DNA from: Vibrio sp. NTOU-M3
Lineage (GTDB): Bacteria; Pseudomonadota; Gammaproteobacteria; Enterobacterales; Vibrionaceae
DNA: 64,000 bases
Reading direction: 5' to 3'
Assembly (NCBI RefSeq): GCF_040869035.1
Contig: NZ_CP162100.1
Location: 1,984,001-2,048,000, forward strand
Shown: positions 10,864 through 19,799 of the stretch, piece by piece
Layout of the letters: every line of letters begins with the position of its first letter
How positions within the stretch are numbered: the stretch's first letter is position 1
Notes under the pieces: generated by a model
Told to the model about the DNA's origin: nothing
Databases searched by the model: none
The model's input: only the letters and a program-made list of their open reading frames with translations
Position numbers and translations under genes: made by a program

Positions 10864-11484
10864 CTACTCAAATGGCGCTGGCTCTCCGGCACCAATACGG
10901 GCAATAACAGGCTCACCATCACTGAAATCGACAACTGTTGTCGGCTGCTCCCCGAGGTAACCACCGTTAAGAATACAGTCAACTGCATGCTCTAGCTTAT
11001 CGCGGATATCTTCAGGATCTGATTCAGTAATGTCATTACCAGGCAGAATCAATGATGTCGACATCATTGGTTCACCCAAGGCTTCAAGTAGATCCAGTGC
11101 AATACGGTTGTCAGGAACACGAATACCGATAGTTTTTCGCTTCGAGTTCATCAGTCGACGGGGAACTTCTTTAGTGCCTTTAAAAATAAAGGTATATGGA
11201 CCCGGCGTATTGTTTTTCAACAAACGAAAAGCGGCGTTATCAACACGGGCATAGAGTGACAGCTCTGATAAATCACGACACAACAGCGTAAAGTTGTGTT
11301 TCTCATCTAATCGGCGGATTTGGCAAATACGTTCAAGTGCCTGTTTATTCTCCAACTGACAGCCCAATGCATACCCTGAATCAGTTGGATAAACGACGAC
11401 GCCACCGTTACGAATGATTGCTACTGCTTGAGAGATCAAGCGAGCCTGCGGGTTTTCTGGGTGAACGTAAAAAAACTGGCTCAT
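10864..11484 (-). CDS. yciO: YciO family protein (Sua5/TsaC-like fold)
   Basis: 206 residues with the YrdC/Sua5 double-wing fold: VVVYPTDSGYALGCQ near the N terminus, RRLDEKHNFTLLC, and MNSKRKTIGIRVPDN. It is related to threonylcarbamoyl-AMP synthases of the t6A tRNA pathway, but YciO proteins are paralogues of TsaC and their role is less certain. It sits 30 bases after rnm on the same strand, as in E. coli next to the trp operon. Confidence 0.88.
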   Translation of the reverse strand: MSQFFYVHPENPQARLISQAVAIIRNGGVVVYPTDSGYALGCQLENKQALERICQIRRLDEKHNFTLLCRDLSELSLYARVDNAAFRLLKNNTPGPYTFIFKGTKEVPRRLMNSKRKTIGIRVPDNRIALDLLEALGEPMMSTSLILPGNDITESDPEDIRDKLEHAVDCILNGGYLGEQPTTVVDFSDGEPVIARIGAGEPAPFE

Positions 11485-11514
11485 TGTAATTCCTCATTAT
11501 CGAGTCTCTCGACT

Positions 11515-12387
11515 CTATACTTGTGGGGATGGTTCCGTTGAACATGGTTCAGGCTCAATTCCCCAATCTTTCCAAACTGGTTCCACACCGGATGGTAACC
11601 AGAGGTTTCTTCCCAACTCCATCCAAGGGGATGGGTAATGAAAGTCGCTACCTTGAGAAGCTAATAGTTTGTATTGTATCGCATAATCAGCAAGGTTGCG
11701 TCTTTCTTGTTGACCTTGTTGTGGTTGAGCGACTTCCATTGCATCACCACCCGCCTCGACAAAGGCCGTAATTAAACGTTTTATCCATTTGGCGGTTAAG
11801 TCGTAACGCCCAGGATGTGCCAACACAGCTTGACCACCAGCGGCGTGAATAGCACCAACCGCATCGGACATTGAGCACCAATTAGGTGGTACGTATCCCG
11901 GATTATTGCGAGTTAAATATTTCTTGAACACTTGTTGCATGGTTTTAGCGTACTGATTATCCACCAACCATTTCGCAAAGTGAGCACGAGTGATCGGTGC
12001 TTCTCCAGCTATCAGTTTCACTTCTTCCAACACACCGTCACGGGTCGCTTTGCTCAATCGATGTGCGATGAGCTCTGCCCGCGATTCGCGATGCTGCTTT
12101 TGTTGATCAATGAGACAATTCAGCTCTACTGAGTTCGGGTCAATATTTAACCCAACAATGTGTATATCTTTATTTTGCCATACGGTTGAAATCTCGATCC
12201 CGTTAATTAGAACCAATGGCAGTTCTTGTTCGCAAATATAGTGGCGAGCAGGCTCTAACGCATCCACTGTATCGTGATCGGTGATCGCTAATACATCCAG
12301 TTTAAAGCTCATCGCGCGCTCGATTAATTCCTGAGGCGATAAACGACCATCGGATGCCGTTGTATGGCTATGTAAATCTATTCTCAT
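11515..12387 (-). CDS. rnm: RNase AM / PHP-domain phosphatase (TrpH, YciV)
   Basis: 290-residue PHP-domain metalloenzyme. The metal-binding motifs [11 protein letters not shown] (N terminus) and [10 protein letters not shown] are intact, with AHPGRY and SDFH later on. Homologues hydrolyse 3',5'-nucleoside bisphosphates and act as a 5'-3' exoribonuclease maturing rRNA 5' ends. It is divergent from the trp operon: only about 17 bases separate its start codon from the trp -35 box, so the two promoters crowd each other. The order rnm-yciO-rluB beside trp matches enterobacteria. Confidence 0.88.
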   Translation of the reverse strand: MRIDLHSHTTASDGRLSPQELIERAMSFKLDVLAITDHDTVDALEPARHYICEQELPLVLINGIEISTVWQNKDIHIVGLNIDPNSVELNCLIDQQKQHRESRAELIAHRLSKATRDGVLEEVKLIAGEAPITRAHFAKWLVDNQYAKTMQQVFKKYLTRNNPGYVPPNWCSMSDAVGAIHAAGGQAVLAHPGRYDLTAKWIKRLITAFVEAGGDAMEVAQPQQGQQERRNLADYAIQYKLLASQGSDFHYPSPWMELGRNLWLPSGVEPVWKDWGIEPEPCSTEPSPQV

Positions 12388-12404
12388 ATTTTTAGTCTAA
12401 AGAG

Positions 12405-12442
12405 TTGACTTTTAATCTTTGAACTAGTTAACTAGTACGCAA
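12405..12442 (+). promoter_or_regulatory. trp promoter with TrpR operator
   Basis: TTGACT (12405-12410) and TTAACT (12428-12433) are spaced by 17 bases. The -10 lies inside GAACTAGTTAACTAGTACGC (12421-12440), a symmetric operator that by memory is the same core sequence as the E. coli trp operator. TrpR with bound tryptophan would therefore block polymerase here. The trpR gene is not in this window. Confidence 0.9.
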
Positions 12443-12469
12443 TTACAAGGCAATTTGTTAAGGCTCACT

Positions 12470-12580
12470 ATGTTACAAGAATTTAACCAACAGCAGAAAG
12501 CAAAAATCACTGCACAATGTGCAGAGATGAGCTGGTGGCGCACTTGGTCAAGTTCCTGGTGGGCTCACGTGTACTTTTAG
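12470..12580 (+). CDS. trpL: trp operon leader peptide
   Basis: A 36-codon open frame, ATG 12470 to TAG 12580, upstream of trpE. It carries five Trp codons in ten positions (residues 22, 23, 26, 30, 31: SWWRTWSSSWWAH). Ribosome stalling at these codons when charged tRNA-Trp is scarce controls the hairpin that forms downstream, so the peptide is a sensor rather than a functional protein. E. coli TrpL is shorter with two Trp codons; the Trp-rich form is usual in Vibrio. Confidence 0.93.
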   Translation: MLQEFNQQQKAKITAQCAEMSWWRTWSSSWWAHVYF

Positions 12581-12613
12581 TTTATCGCTGACTAAACAAA
12601 AAAAGACATCACC

Positions 12614-12641
12614 AAGCCCGCTACCAAAGCGGGCTTTTTTA
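12614..12641 (+). terminator. trp attenuator
   Basis: Stem AAGCCCGCT / AGCGGGCTT (12614-12622, 12628-12636) with a five-base loop and a run of T to 12640. It lies 33 bases after the trpL stop and 128 before trpE: the transcription-attenuation terminator. Confidence 0.92.
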
Positions 12642-12768
12642 TTTTGTCGTACATATCACATTCAACCGGTTAAACAATCATCAGTTAAGCGCAGTTCCAG
12701 ATTGGGTGAACGTTTGCTTTATGCGAGTATGTACGGTAGGAAGATTGAAAAGATTAAAAGGAGGTCTT

Positions 12769-14331
12769 GTGAACAAGGCCATTGAAATCAAAAAGCTAGG
12801 AAAGATTGAACTGATCAATACGTCGGTGCCATACAGCCCCGATCCTACTCAGCTTTTTCACTCATTATGTGAAAACAAAACCGACAGCTTGCTGCTTGAA
12901 TCGGCGGAGATTGATTCTAAACAAAACTTAAAAAGCTTACTCATCGTCGATTCAGCTGTGCGTATTGTTTGTTATGGTCACACCGTTACCATGACTGCAC
13001 TAACAGAAAATGGTACGCAGTTGCTCACCCATCTTAGCGACAATATTCGTGATGATATTCCACTGCAGTTTGATGGCTCCACCCTCACACTAGAATTCGC
13101 GTCACCTTGCGATACGCTCGACGAAGACTCCCGCCTCCGCGAAGCTTCATCATTCGATGCATTAAGGTTGATCCAACATAGCTTCGATCTTACTGGATTA
13201 CACAAGCATGCTATTTTCCTAGGTGGTCTATTTGCATACGATTTAGTGGCAAATTTTGAACCGCTTGGTGATGCACAAGCCGATAACCAATGTCCGGATT
13301 ACGTCTTTTACGTTGCAGAAACCTTGTTGGTTGTCGACCATCAAACCCAATCTTGTCAGCTTCAAGCAACCCTATTTACCGATACGTCTCAGAAAAGCAC
13401 GCTTGAAGTACGCATTGCTGATATTGCTCAGCAATGCGCTAGCCCTAAAGCTCTGCCTGACGCTAAGAAACTGAGCGATGTGCCACTTACAACTAACATC
13501 TCTGATCCTGAGTTTTGCAATATCGTTGAGGATTTAAAGCAGTTTGTTGTCAAAGGTGATGTATTTCAGGTTGTACCTTCAAGACGCTTTACACTGCCAT
13601 GCCCTTCACCATTGTCCGCATACAAAGCACTTAAACAAAGTAACCCAAGCCCTTATATGTTCTATATGCAGGATGAGTTATTTACTTTGTTCGGAGCCTC
13701 TCCGGAAAGTGCACTGAAATATGAAACGGATACGAACCAAGTTGAAATTTATCCGATTGCAGGAACCCGTCGTCGTGGGAAGCATCCTAATGGGGAAATT
13801 AACTTTGACCTCGATAGCCGCATTGAATTAGAGCTAAGAACCGATAAAAAAGAAAATGCAGAGCACATGATGCTGGTCGATCTTGCCCGTAATGATGTGG
13901 CTCGTATTTCAGCTGCGGGTACTCGCCATGTGGCTGATCTACTCAAAGTAGACCGCTACAGCCACGTAATGCACCTAGTGTCGCGAGTTGTCGGTCAGTT
14001 ACGTGACGATTTAGATGCGCTTCATGCCTACCAAGCATGCATGAATATGGGCACGCTCACTGGCGCACCAAAAATTCGCGCAATGCAATTAATTCGAGAC
14101 GTTGAAGGTGCGCGTCGTGGCAGCTACGGTGGCGCAGTCGGTTACTTAACCGGCGAAGGGACGCTCGACACGTGTATCGTTATACGTTCTGCTTATGTTG
14201 AAAATGGCATTGCTCAAGTCCAAGCGGGTGCAGGTGTTGTCTTCGATTCTGAACCGCAAGCTGAAGCAGACGAAACTCGTGGTAAAGCACAAGCGGTTAT
14301 TTCAGCTATTCAAGCCGCTCATAAGGAGTAA
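12769..14331 (+). CDS. trpE: anthranilate synthase component I
   Basis: Converts chorismate to anthranilate using ammonia from TrpG; first step of tryptophan synthesis. I place the start at GTG 12769 because AAAGGAGGT precedes it with good spacing; an upstream in-frame ATG at 12706 would add 21 residues with no ribosome-binding site. This gives 520 residues. The LLES motif near residue 40 is the tryptophan feedback site of the family. The C-terminal chorismate-binding domain shows PSRRFTLP, IAGTRRRGK and MNMGTLTGAPKIRAMQ. trpG starts 5 bases after the stop. Confidence 0.95.
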   Translation: MNKAIEIKKLGKIELINTSVPYSPDPTQLFHSLCENKTDSLLLESAEIDSKQNLKSLLIVDSAVRIVCYGHTVTMTALTENGTQLLTHLSDNIRDDIPLQFDGSTLTLEFASPCDTLDEDSRLREASSFDALRLIQHSFDLTGLHKHAIFLGGLFAYDLVANFEPLGDAQADNQCPDYVFYVAETLLVVDHQTQSCQLQATLFTDTSQKSTLEVRIADIAQQCASPKALPDAKKLSDVPLTTNISDPEFCNIVEDLKQFVVKGDVFQVVPSRRFTLPCPSPLSAYKALKQSNPSPYMFYMQDELFTLFGASPESALKYETDTNQVEIYPIAGTRRRGKHPNGEINFDLDSRIELELRTDKKENAEHMMLVDLARNDVARISAAGTRHVADLLKVDRYSHVMHLVSRVVGQLRDDLDALHAYQACMNMGTLTGAPKIRAMQLIRDVEGARRGSYGGAVGYLTGEGTLDTCIVIRSAYVENGIAQVQAGAGVVFDSEPQAEADETRGKAQAVISAIQAAHKE

Positions 14332-14336
14332 TCGAC

Positions 14337-14930
14337 ATGGCGAATATTGTATTTATCGATAACTTCGACTCATTTACCTATAACTTGGTCGACCAGTTCC
14401 GTGCATTAGGTCACCATGTCACGATTTATCGCAATAGTATTGCCGCAGAAAGCATTGAGACGGCGATTTCACAACTTGAAAACCCAGTGGTTCTCCTTTC
14501 TCCCGGACCTGGCGCTCCATCAGACGCCGGTTCTATGCCAGAAATCATTCAACGCCTAAAAGGCAAAGTGCCTATGATTGGTATTTGCCTTGGGCACCAA
14601 GCCATTGTTGAAGCATACGGCGGTAAAGTTGCTGGCGCAGGTGAAATCATTCATGGAAAAGTATCTATGATGGCGCATCAAAGCCATCCTACTTATCAGG
14701 GGCTGCCTTCCCCTCTTGCTATCGCTAGATACCATTCACTTGTTGCCACTCAAGTTCCGAGTTCTTTGACTATTACTGCCGAAGTAGACGGCTTGGTGAT
14801 GTCAGTGGTACAAGAAGAAGACAAAATCTGTGGTTTTCAATTCCATCCGGAATCTATCATGACGACATACGGAGCGACGTTACTCGCGAATGCGATTGAT
14901 TGGGCACTTGGCAAGAAAGGACAACAATAA
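14337..14930 (+). CDS. trpG: anthranilate synthase component II (glutamine amidotransferase)
   Basis: 197-residue class I glutamine amidotransferase supplying ammonia to TrpE. Visible motifs: LLSPGPGAPSDAG (oxyanion region), the nucleophile Cys in GICLGHQAI, and the His-Glu pair in FQFHPESIM. Here trpG and trpD are separate genes, unlike the TrpGD fusion of E. coli. Confidence 0.95.
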   Translation: MANIVFIDNFDSFTYNLVDQFRALGHHVTIYRNSIAAESIETAISQLENPVVLLSPGPGAPSDAGSMPEIIQRLKGKVPMIGICLGHQAIVEAYGGKVAGAGEIIHGKVSMMAHQSHPTYQGLPSPLAIARYHSLVATQVPSSLTITAEVDGLVMSVVQEEDKICGFQFHPESIMTTYGATLLANAIDWALGKKGQQ

Positions 14931-14941
14931 GGAACGATATC

Positions 14942-15940
14942 ATGGAACAGATTATTAATAAGCTTTATGACCAACAATCACTGACTCAAGAAGAAAGCCA
15001 ACAACTATTTGACGTAATTATTCGTGGTGAGCTTGACCCAATTTTAATGGCGTCTGCACTTACAGCCCTAAAAATTAAAGGGGAAACGCCAGATGAGATT
15101 GCTGGTGCAGCGAAAGCACTACTGGCTAACGCAAATCCATTTCCTCGTCCAGACTACGACTTCGCTGACATTGTCGGCACAGGAGGCGATGGTCATAACA
15201 CCATCAACATTTCGACAACCGCCGCTTTCGTGGCTGCCGCTTGTGGCTTAAAAGTCGCAAAACACGGTAACCGTAGTGTATCCAGTAAATCGGGCTCATC
15301 TGATTTACTGGACTCATTTGGTATCAACTTGGCAATGAGCGCAGAAGATACCCGTAGTGCGGTAGATAAACTTGGGGTCGCTTTCCTATTTGCTCCTCAG
15401 TATCACGGTGGTGTTCGCCATGCCATGCCAGTTCGTCAAACAATGAAAACTCGCACCATCTTTAATATTTTGGGGCCCTTGATTAACCCTGCTAGCCCAA
15501 ATATCGAGCTAATGGGTGTTTACAGCGAAGAGCTGGTACGCCCAATTGCTGAAACCATGCTTCAAATGGGCATGAAGAGAGCGGCCGTTGTTCATGGTAG
15601 CGGGCTAGATGAAGTGGCAATTCACGGCAAAACAACCGTCGCTGAAATAAAAGATGGCCAGATCACCGAATATACCCTAACACCTGCTGATTTTGGTGTT
15701 AACGAGCATCCATTAGATGCAATCAAAGGCGGCGACCCAGAAGAAAACAAAGCCATCATCACGAATATCCTGACCGGTAAAGGGACTGAAGCCCAGCTTG
15801 GCGCAGTGGCAGTCAATGTCGCACTTTTAATGCGTCTATTTGGCCACGAAGATTTGAAAGCCAATACAAAGCTAGCGATTGATGCTATGAACTCTGGCAA
15901 GGCATATGAGCTGGTGAAACAACTCGCCCAACATGCGTAG
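14942..15940 (+). CDS. trpD: anthranilate phosphoribosyltransferase
   Basis: Adds phosphoribosyl from PRPP to anthranilate. The start ATG 14942 is preceded by AAGGA and gives 332 residues, the usual length. The PRPP-binding VGTGGDGHNTINIST motif and KHGNRSVSSKSGSSDLL are intact. It starts 11 bases after trpG. Confidence 0.95.
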   Translation: MEQIINKLYDQQSLTQEESQQLFDVIIRGELDPILMASALTALKIKGETPDEIAGAAKALLANANPFPRPDYDFADIVGTGGDGHNTINISTTAAFVAAACGLKVAKHGNRSVSSKSGSSDLLDSFGINLAMSAEDTRSAVDKLGVAFLFAPQYHGGVRHAMPVRQTMKTRTIFNILGPLINPASPNIELMGVYSEELVRPIAETMLQMGMKRAAVVHGSGLDEVAIHGKTTVAEIKDGQITEYTLTPADFGVNEHPLDAIKGGDPEENKAIITNILTGKGTEAQLGAVAVNVALLMRLFGHEDLKANTKLAIDAMNSGKAYELVKQLAQHA

Positions 15941-15970
15941 TTAGTAATGCTCTGCAAACAAGGTAGAAAA

Positions 15971-17398
15971 ATGACTCAGACACAAGATAAATTATCCGAC
16001 CATGTTTCTGTCAATGAAGCACAGATGGCCGAAGTATTGGCAAAAATTGTTCGTGATAAATACCAATGGGTAGCGCAGCGAAAAACAAGCCAGCCGTTAG
16101 ACAGTTTTCAACAAACCATTGAGCCTTCTGATCGCGATTTCTATGCTGCACTCAATACCGGAAAAACCGCATTTATTACTGAGTGCAAAAAAGCATCGCC
16201 TTCCAAAGGCCTCATTCGTGCTGACTTCGATTTGGATTACATTGCCTCTGTCTACAATAACCATGCGAACGCAATTTCTGTACTAACCGACGAAAAGTAC
16301 TTTCAAGGTAGTTTCGATTTTCTGCCTCAGGTTCGCAAGCAAGTAAAGCAGCCCGTTCTATGCAAAGACTTTATGGTCGATACCTATCAGGTTTACCTTG
16401 CGCGCCATTACTCTGCTGATGCAATTTTACTCATGTTATCGGTACTCAATGATGAAGAGTACCAAGCACTAGCAGAGGTCGCTCAAAGCTTGAATATGGG
16501 CATTTTGACTGAAGTCAGCAATGAGGAAGAGCTGCACCGCGCTGTCAAATTGAACGCAAAAGTGATTGGTATCAATAACCGTAACTTACGGGATCTCTCA
16601 ACCGACTTGAATCGCACCAAAGAGCTCGCACCAACCATCCGAGAACTCGCACCAAACGCAACGATCATTTCGGAGTCTGGTATCTACACACACCAGCAAG
16701 TCCGAGATCTCGCCACTTATGCGGATGGATTTTTGATTGGGAGTTCTTTGATGGCAGAAGACAACTTAGAGCTCGCGGTTAGGAAAGTAACACTCGGTGA
16801 AAACAAAGTCTGTGGGCTGACACATCCTGATGATGCGGCTAAGGCTTATCAAGCTGGTGCAGTATTTGGTGGACTTATCTTTGTCGAGCAATCAAAACGT
16901 GCCATCGACCTTGAACATGCTCGCTTGGTGATGAGCGGAGCACCATTGAACTTCGTTGGTGTTTTCCAAGACCACGACTTAGATTTCATCTTAACCAGAG
17001 TGAACGAGTTGGGACTAAAAGCGGTTCAACTGCACGGAACGGAAGATCAAACTTTTGTAACTACCCTCGCTGCTCAATTGCCTAGCGGAGTGGAAGTTTG
17101 GAAAGCTTACGGCGTAATGGATACCGTCCCTGAATTAATCGATGCCGATATTGATCGCCACCTACTCGATACCAAAGTAGGCACTCAAACTGGCGGTACG
17201 GGTTTGGTATTTGACTGGTCTCTGATAGCCGACCCATCAAAAATTATGCTCGCCGGAGGCATCAACCCTTTCAATGCACAAAAAGCATCACAACAAGGTT
17301 GCCTAGGACTTGATCTAAACTCTGGCGTAGAGAGCTCGCCTGGGAAAAAAGACAAAGAAAAGCTTGAGCAAACTTTTACCGCTATCCGCAACTACTAG
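15971..17398 (+). CDS. trpCF: bifunctional indole-3-glycerol-phosphate synthase / phosphoribosylanthranilate isomerase
   Basis: Fused enzyme for two consecutive steps: TrpF isomerises phosphoribosylanthranilate and TrpC closes the indole ring. Residues about 1-265 are TrpC (FITECKKASPSKGLI, VLCKDFMVD, ISESGIYT); about 270-475 are TrpF (KVCGLTHPDDA, VQLHGTE, LLDTKVG, LAGGINPFNA). I chose ATG 15971 for AAGGTAG just upstream. The fused order is the usual gammaproteobacterial form. Confidence 0.95.
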   Translation: MTQTQDKLSDHVSVNEAQMAEVLAKIVRDKYQWVAQRKTSQPLDSFQQTIEPSDRDFYAALNTGKTAFITECKKASPSKGLIRADFDLDYIASVYNNHANAISVLTDEKYFQGSFDFLPQVRKQVKQPVLCKDFMVDTYQVYLARHYSADAILLMLSVLNDEEYQALAEVAQSLNMGILTEVSNEEELHRAVKLNAKVIGINNRNLRDLSTDLNRTKELAPTIRELAPNATIISESGIYTHQQVRDLATYADGFLIGSSLMAEDNLELAVRKVTLGENKVCGLTHPDDAAKAYQAGAVFGGLIFVEQSKRAIDLEHARLVMSGAPLNFVGVFQDHDLDFILTRVNELGLKAVQLHGTEDQTFVTTLAAQLPSGVEVWKAYGVMDTVPELIDADIDRHLLDTKVGTQTGGTGLVFDWSLIADPSKIMLAGGINPFNAQKASQQGCLGLDLNSGVESSPGKKDKEKLEQTFTAIRNY

Positions 17399-17424
17399 TT
17401 ACGAATAATTAAGACGAATTTTTC

Positions 17425-17443
17425 TGAGATGACATTCATCTCA
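17425..17443 (+). repeat. perfect hairpin between trpCF and trpB
   Basis: TGAGATGA-CAT-TCATCTCA is a perfect 8-bp stem with a three-base loop in the 66-base gap before trpB, the longest gap in the operon body. There is no T run after it, so it is not a standard terminator. It could affect mRNA processing or stability; role not known. Confidence 0.5.
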
Positions 17444-17464
17444 TACTGAAACAAGGAATTAAAA

Positions 17465-18655
17465 ATGGCTAAATTGGATGCCTACTTTGGCGAATACGGT
17501 GGTCAATACGTACCACAAATTTTAGTCCCAGCACTAGAGCAACTGGAACAAGCCTTTATTGATGCCCAGGAAGACCCAGACTTTCGCAGCGAATTCATGA
17601 GCTTATTGCAAGAATATGCAGGCCGCCCAACCGCACTGACATTAACGCGTAACCTCACTAAAGGTACAAAAACCAAACTTTATCTCAAGCGTGAAGACCT
17701 GCTTCATGGTGGAGCCCACAAAACAAACCAAGTTCTTGGTCAAGCTCTACTTGCCAAGCGCATGGGCAAAAATGAGATCATCGCTGAAACAGGCGCTGGT
17801 CAACATGGCGTAGCAACCGCGCTCGCTTGTGCTCTACTCGGCTTAAAATGCCGTGTATACATGGGAGCAAAAGATGTCGAGCGCCAAAGTCCAAATGTCT
17901 TTCGTATGAAACTGATGGGAGCTGAGGTTATACCAGTTCATTCAGGTTCAGCGACCTTAAAAGATGCCTGTAATGAAGCACTACGCGACTGGTCGGCAAC
18001 TTATGAAGATGCACACTATTTGCTAGGAACAGCAGCTGGTCCTCACCCATTCCCAACCATTGTTCGTGAATTCCAACGAATGATAGGCGAAGAAACAAAA
18101 AATCAGATCCTTGCCCGTGAAGGACGTTTACCTGATGCTATCATCGCTTGTGTTGGCGGTGGTTCAAATGCAATCGGTATATTTGCTGATTTCATAGAAG
18201 AAGAAAGTGTCCGCTTAATCGGTGTTGAGCCTGCTGGTAAAGGCATTGATACCGACCAACACGGCGCACCACTGAAACATGGTAAAACCGGTATATTCTT
18301 TGGTATGAAAGCACCGTTGATGCAAGATGAAAACGGCCAAGTTGAAGAATCTTATTCAGTGTCAGCGGGCTTGGATTTCCCATCGGTTGGCCCACAGCAC
18401 GCTCATTTAAATGCCATTGGTCGAGCAGAGTATGACAATGTCACGGACGATGAAGCGCTTGATGCTTTCCAAGAGCTCGCTCGTAGCGAAGGTATTATTC
18501 CAGCACTTGAATCCTCCCACGCTTTAGCACATGCCCTGCGCATGGCACGAAATAACCCAGAAAAAGATCAGCTACTCGTCGTCAACCTTTCTGGACGCGG
18601 TGATAAAGATATCTTCACTGTACACGCAATCTTAGAAGAAAAAGGAGTGATCTAA
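17465..18655 (+). CDS. trpB: tryptophan synthase beta chain
   Basis: PLP enzyme that condenses indole with serine. 396 residues. The PLP lysine lies in [14 protein letters not shown], and GGGSNAIG binds the cofactor phosphate. It overlaps trpA by one base (TAATG), giving coupled translation of the two subunits of the alpha2-beta2 complex. Confidence 0.97.
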   Translation: MAKLDAYFGEYGGQYVPQILVPALEQLEQAFIDAQEDPDFRSEFMSLLQEYAGRPTALTLTRNLTKGTKTKLYLKREDLLHGGAHKTNQVLGQALLAKRMGKNEIIAETGAGQHGVATALACALLGLKCRVYMGAKDVERQSPNVFRMKLMGAEVIPVHSGSATLKDACNEALRDWSATYEDAHYLLGTAAGPHPFPTIVREFQRMIGEETKNQILAREGRLPDAIIACVGGGSNAIGIFADFIEEESVRLIGVEPAGKGIDTDQHGAPLKHGKTGIFFGMKAPLMQDENGQVEESYSVSAGLDFPSVGPQHAHLNAIGRAEYDNVTDDEALDAFQELARSEGIIPALESSHALAHALRMARNNPEKDQLLVVNLSGRGDKDIFTVHAILEEKGVI

Positions 18656-19473
18656 TGAGCCGTTATGAAAAGATGTTTGAGCGCCTAAATGAAAAAAATC
18701 AAGGCGCATTCGTACCGTTCGTAACGGTGGGAGATCCTAACCCTGATCTGTCTCTCCAAATTATGGAAACTTTGGTGGAAGCGGGTGCCGATGCATTAGA
18801 GCTCGGTATTCCTTTCTCGGATCCGCTGGCTGATGGGCCAACAATCCAAGGGGCAAATATTCGTGCACTCGATTCAAATACAACCCCTGATATTTGTTTT
18901 GAACTGATCGGTAAGATCCGCCATAAGTACCCTGACCTGCCGATCGGCTTACTGATGTATGCCAACCTTGTCTACTCACGCGGTATTGAGCACTTTTATG
19001 AGCGCTGTGCACAAGCAGGTATCGACTCCGTGCTTATCGCTGACGTACCGACAAATGAAAGTACTGAATTCGTTGCTGCGGCGCAAAAGTTTGGCATCCA
19101 CCCTATCTTTATTGCTCCACCAACGGCATCCGATGAGACACTCAAATCGGTTGCAGAGCTTGGAGGAGGCTACACTTACCTACTTTCTCGAGCAGGTGTG
19201 ACAGGGGCAGAAACTAAAGCCAATATGCCTGTAGGAGATATGCTGGACAAGCTCAATAAATTCAAGGCACCACCATCTTTACTGGGTTTTGGTATATCTG
19301 AGCCAGCTCAAGTTAAACAAGCGTTGGAATCTGGAGCTGCTGGTGCAATCTCAGGCTCTGCCGTGGTAAGAATCATCGAGAAACACATAGAACAACCTGA
19401 AGTCATGTTAAAGCAACTTGCTGGTTTTGTTTCTTCGATGAAATCTGCCACTCAAAAACAACTGAAAAGTTAA
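18655..19473 (+). CDS. trpA: tryptophan synthase alpha chain
   Basis: Cleaves indole-3-glycerol phosphate to indole, which is channelled to TrpB. 272 residues, TIM barrel. Both catalytic acids are in [16 protein letters not shown] (the Glu of LELG and the Asp after PLA). Last gene of the trp operon, followed by a strong terminator. Confidence 0.97.
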   Translation: MSRYEKMFERLNEKNQGAFVPFVTVGDPNPDLSLQIMETLVEAGADALELGIPFSDPLADGPTIQGANIRALDSNTTPDICFELIGKIRHKYPDLPIGLLMYANLVYSRGIEHFYERCAQAGIDSVLIADVPTNESTEFVAAAQKFGIHPIFIAPPTASDETLKSVAELGGGYTYLLSRAGVTGAETKANMPVGDMLDKLNKFKAPPSLLGFGISEPAQVKQALESGAAGAISGSAVVRIIEKHIEQPEVMLKQLAGFVSSMKSATQKQLKS

Positions 19474-19486
19474 ATAAAATGTTATG

Positions 19487-19528
19487 AGATCGATTTCTTA
19501 ATCAACCTAAGGAATCGATCTTTTTTTT
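19487..19528 (+). terminator. trp operon terminator
   Basis: Long stem AGATCGATTTCTTA / TAAGGAATCGATCT (19487-19500, 19508-19521; one mismatch) followed by eight T. Confidence 0.88.
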
Positions 19529-19799
19529 AACAAAAACTCACCTGATCTCTCCCCACATCTTTCATTCGCATCATCTGCATTTTTACGAGATAAATAACAC
19601 AGACAAATAGCAAACGTTTTCTTTTGTACATTTTTTTGCCAATCATCAATAAAAATACGAATAGAACGGCATTCCTCATTGTAATGATGTTGCGAAATGT
19701 AAAGGATACATGTAAAAAGCAAGACAAGATATTCACCCAAATTAATCTTTGTTTGCGGTGTCAATATCCAGGAATTTAAAATTTATTAGCACAGAGGTT
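19529..19799. other. intergenic region upstream of the symporter
   Basis: About 270 AT-rich bases between the trp terminator and the symporter gene. Two overlapping minus-strand open frames occur here but look like chance. The symporter promoter must lie here; I did not find a convincing consensus. Confidence 0.4.

Noticed and set aside
12706..12768. Upstream in-frame ATG for trpE
   Set aside because: It has no ribosome-binding site; the GTG at 12769 has AAAGGAGGT and gives the normal length.
19507..19764. Two minus-strand open frames (85 and 69 codons) after trpA
   Set aside because: They begin in AT-rich intergenic DNA, overlap each other in different frames, run into the trp terminator, and have no recognisable domain.
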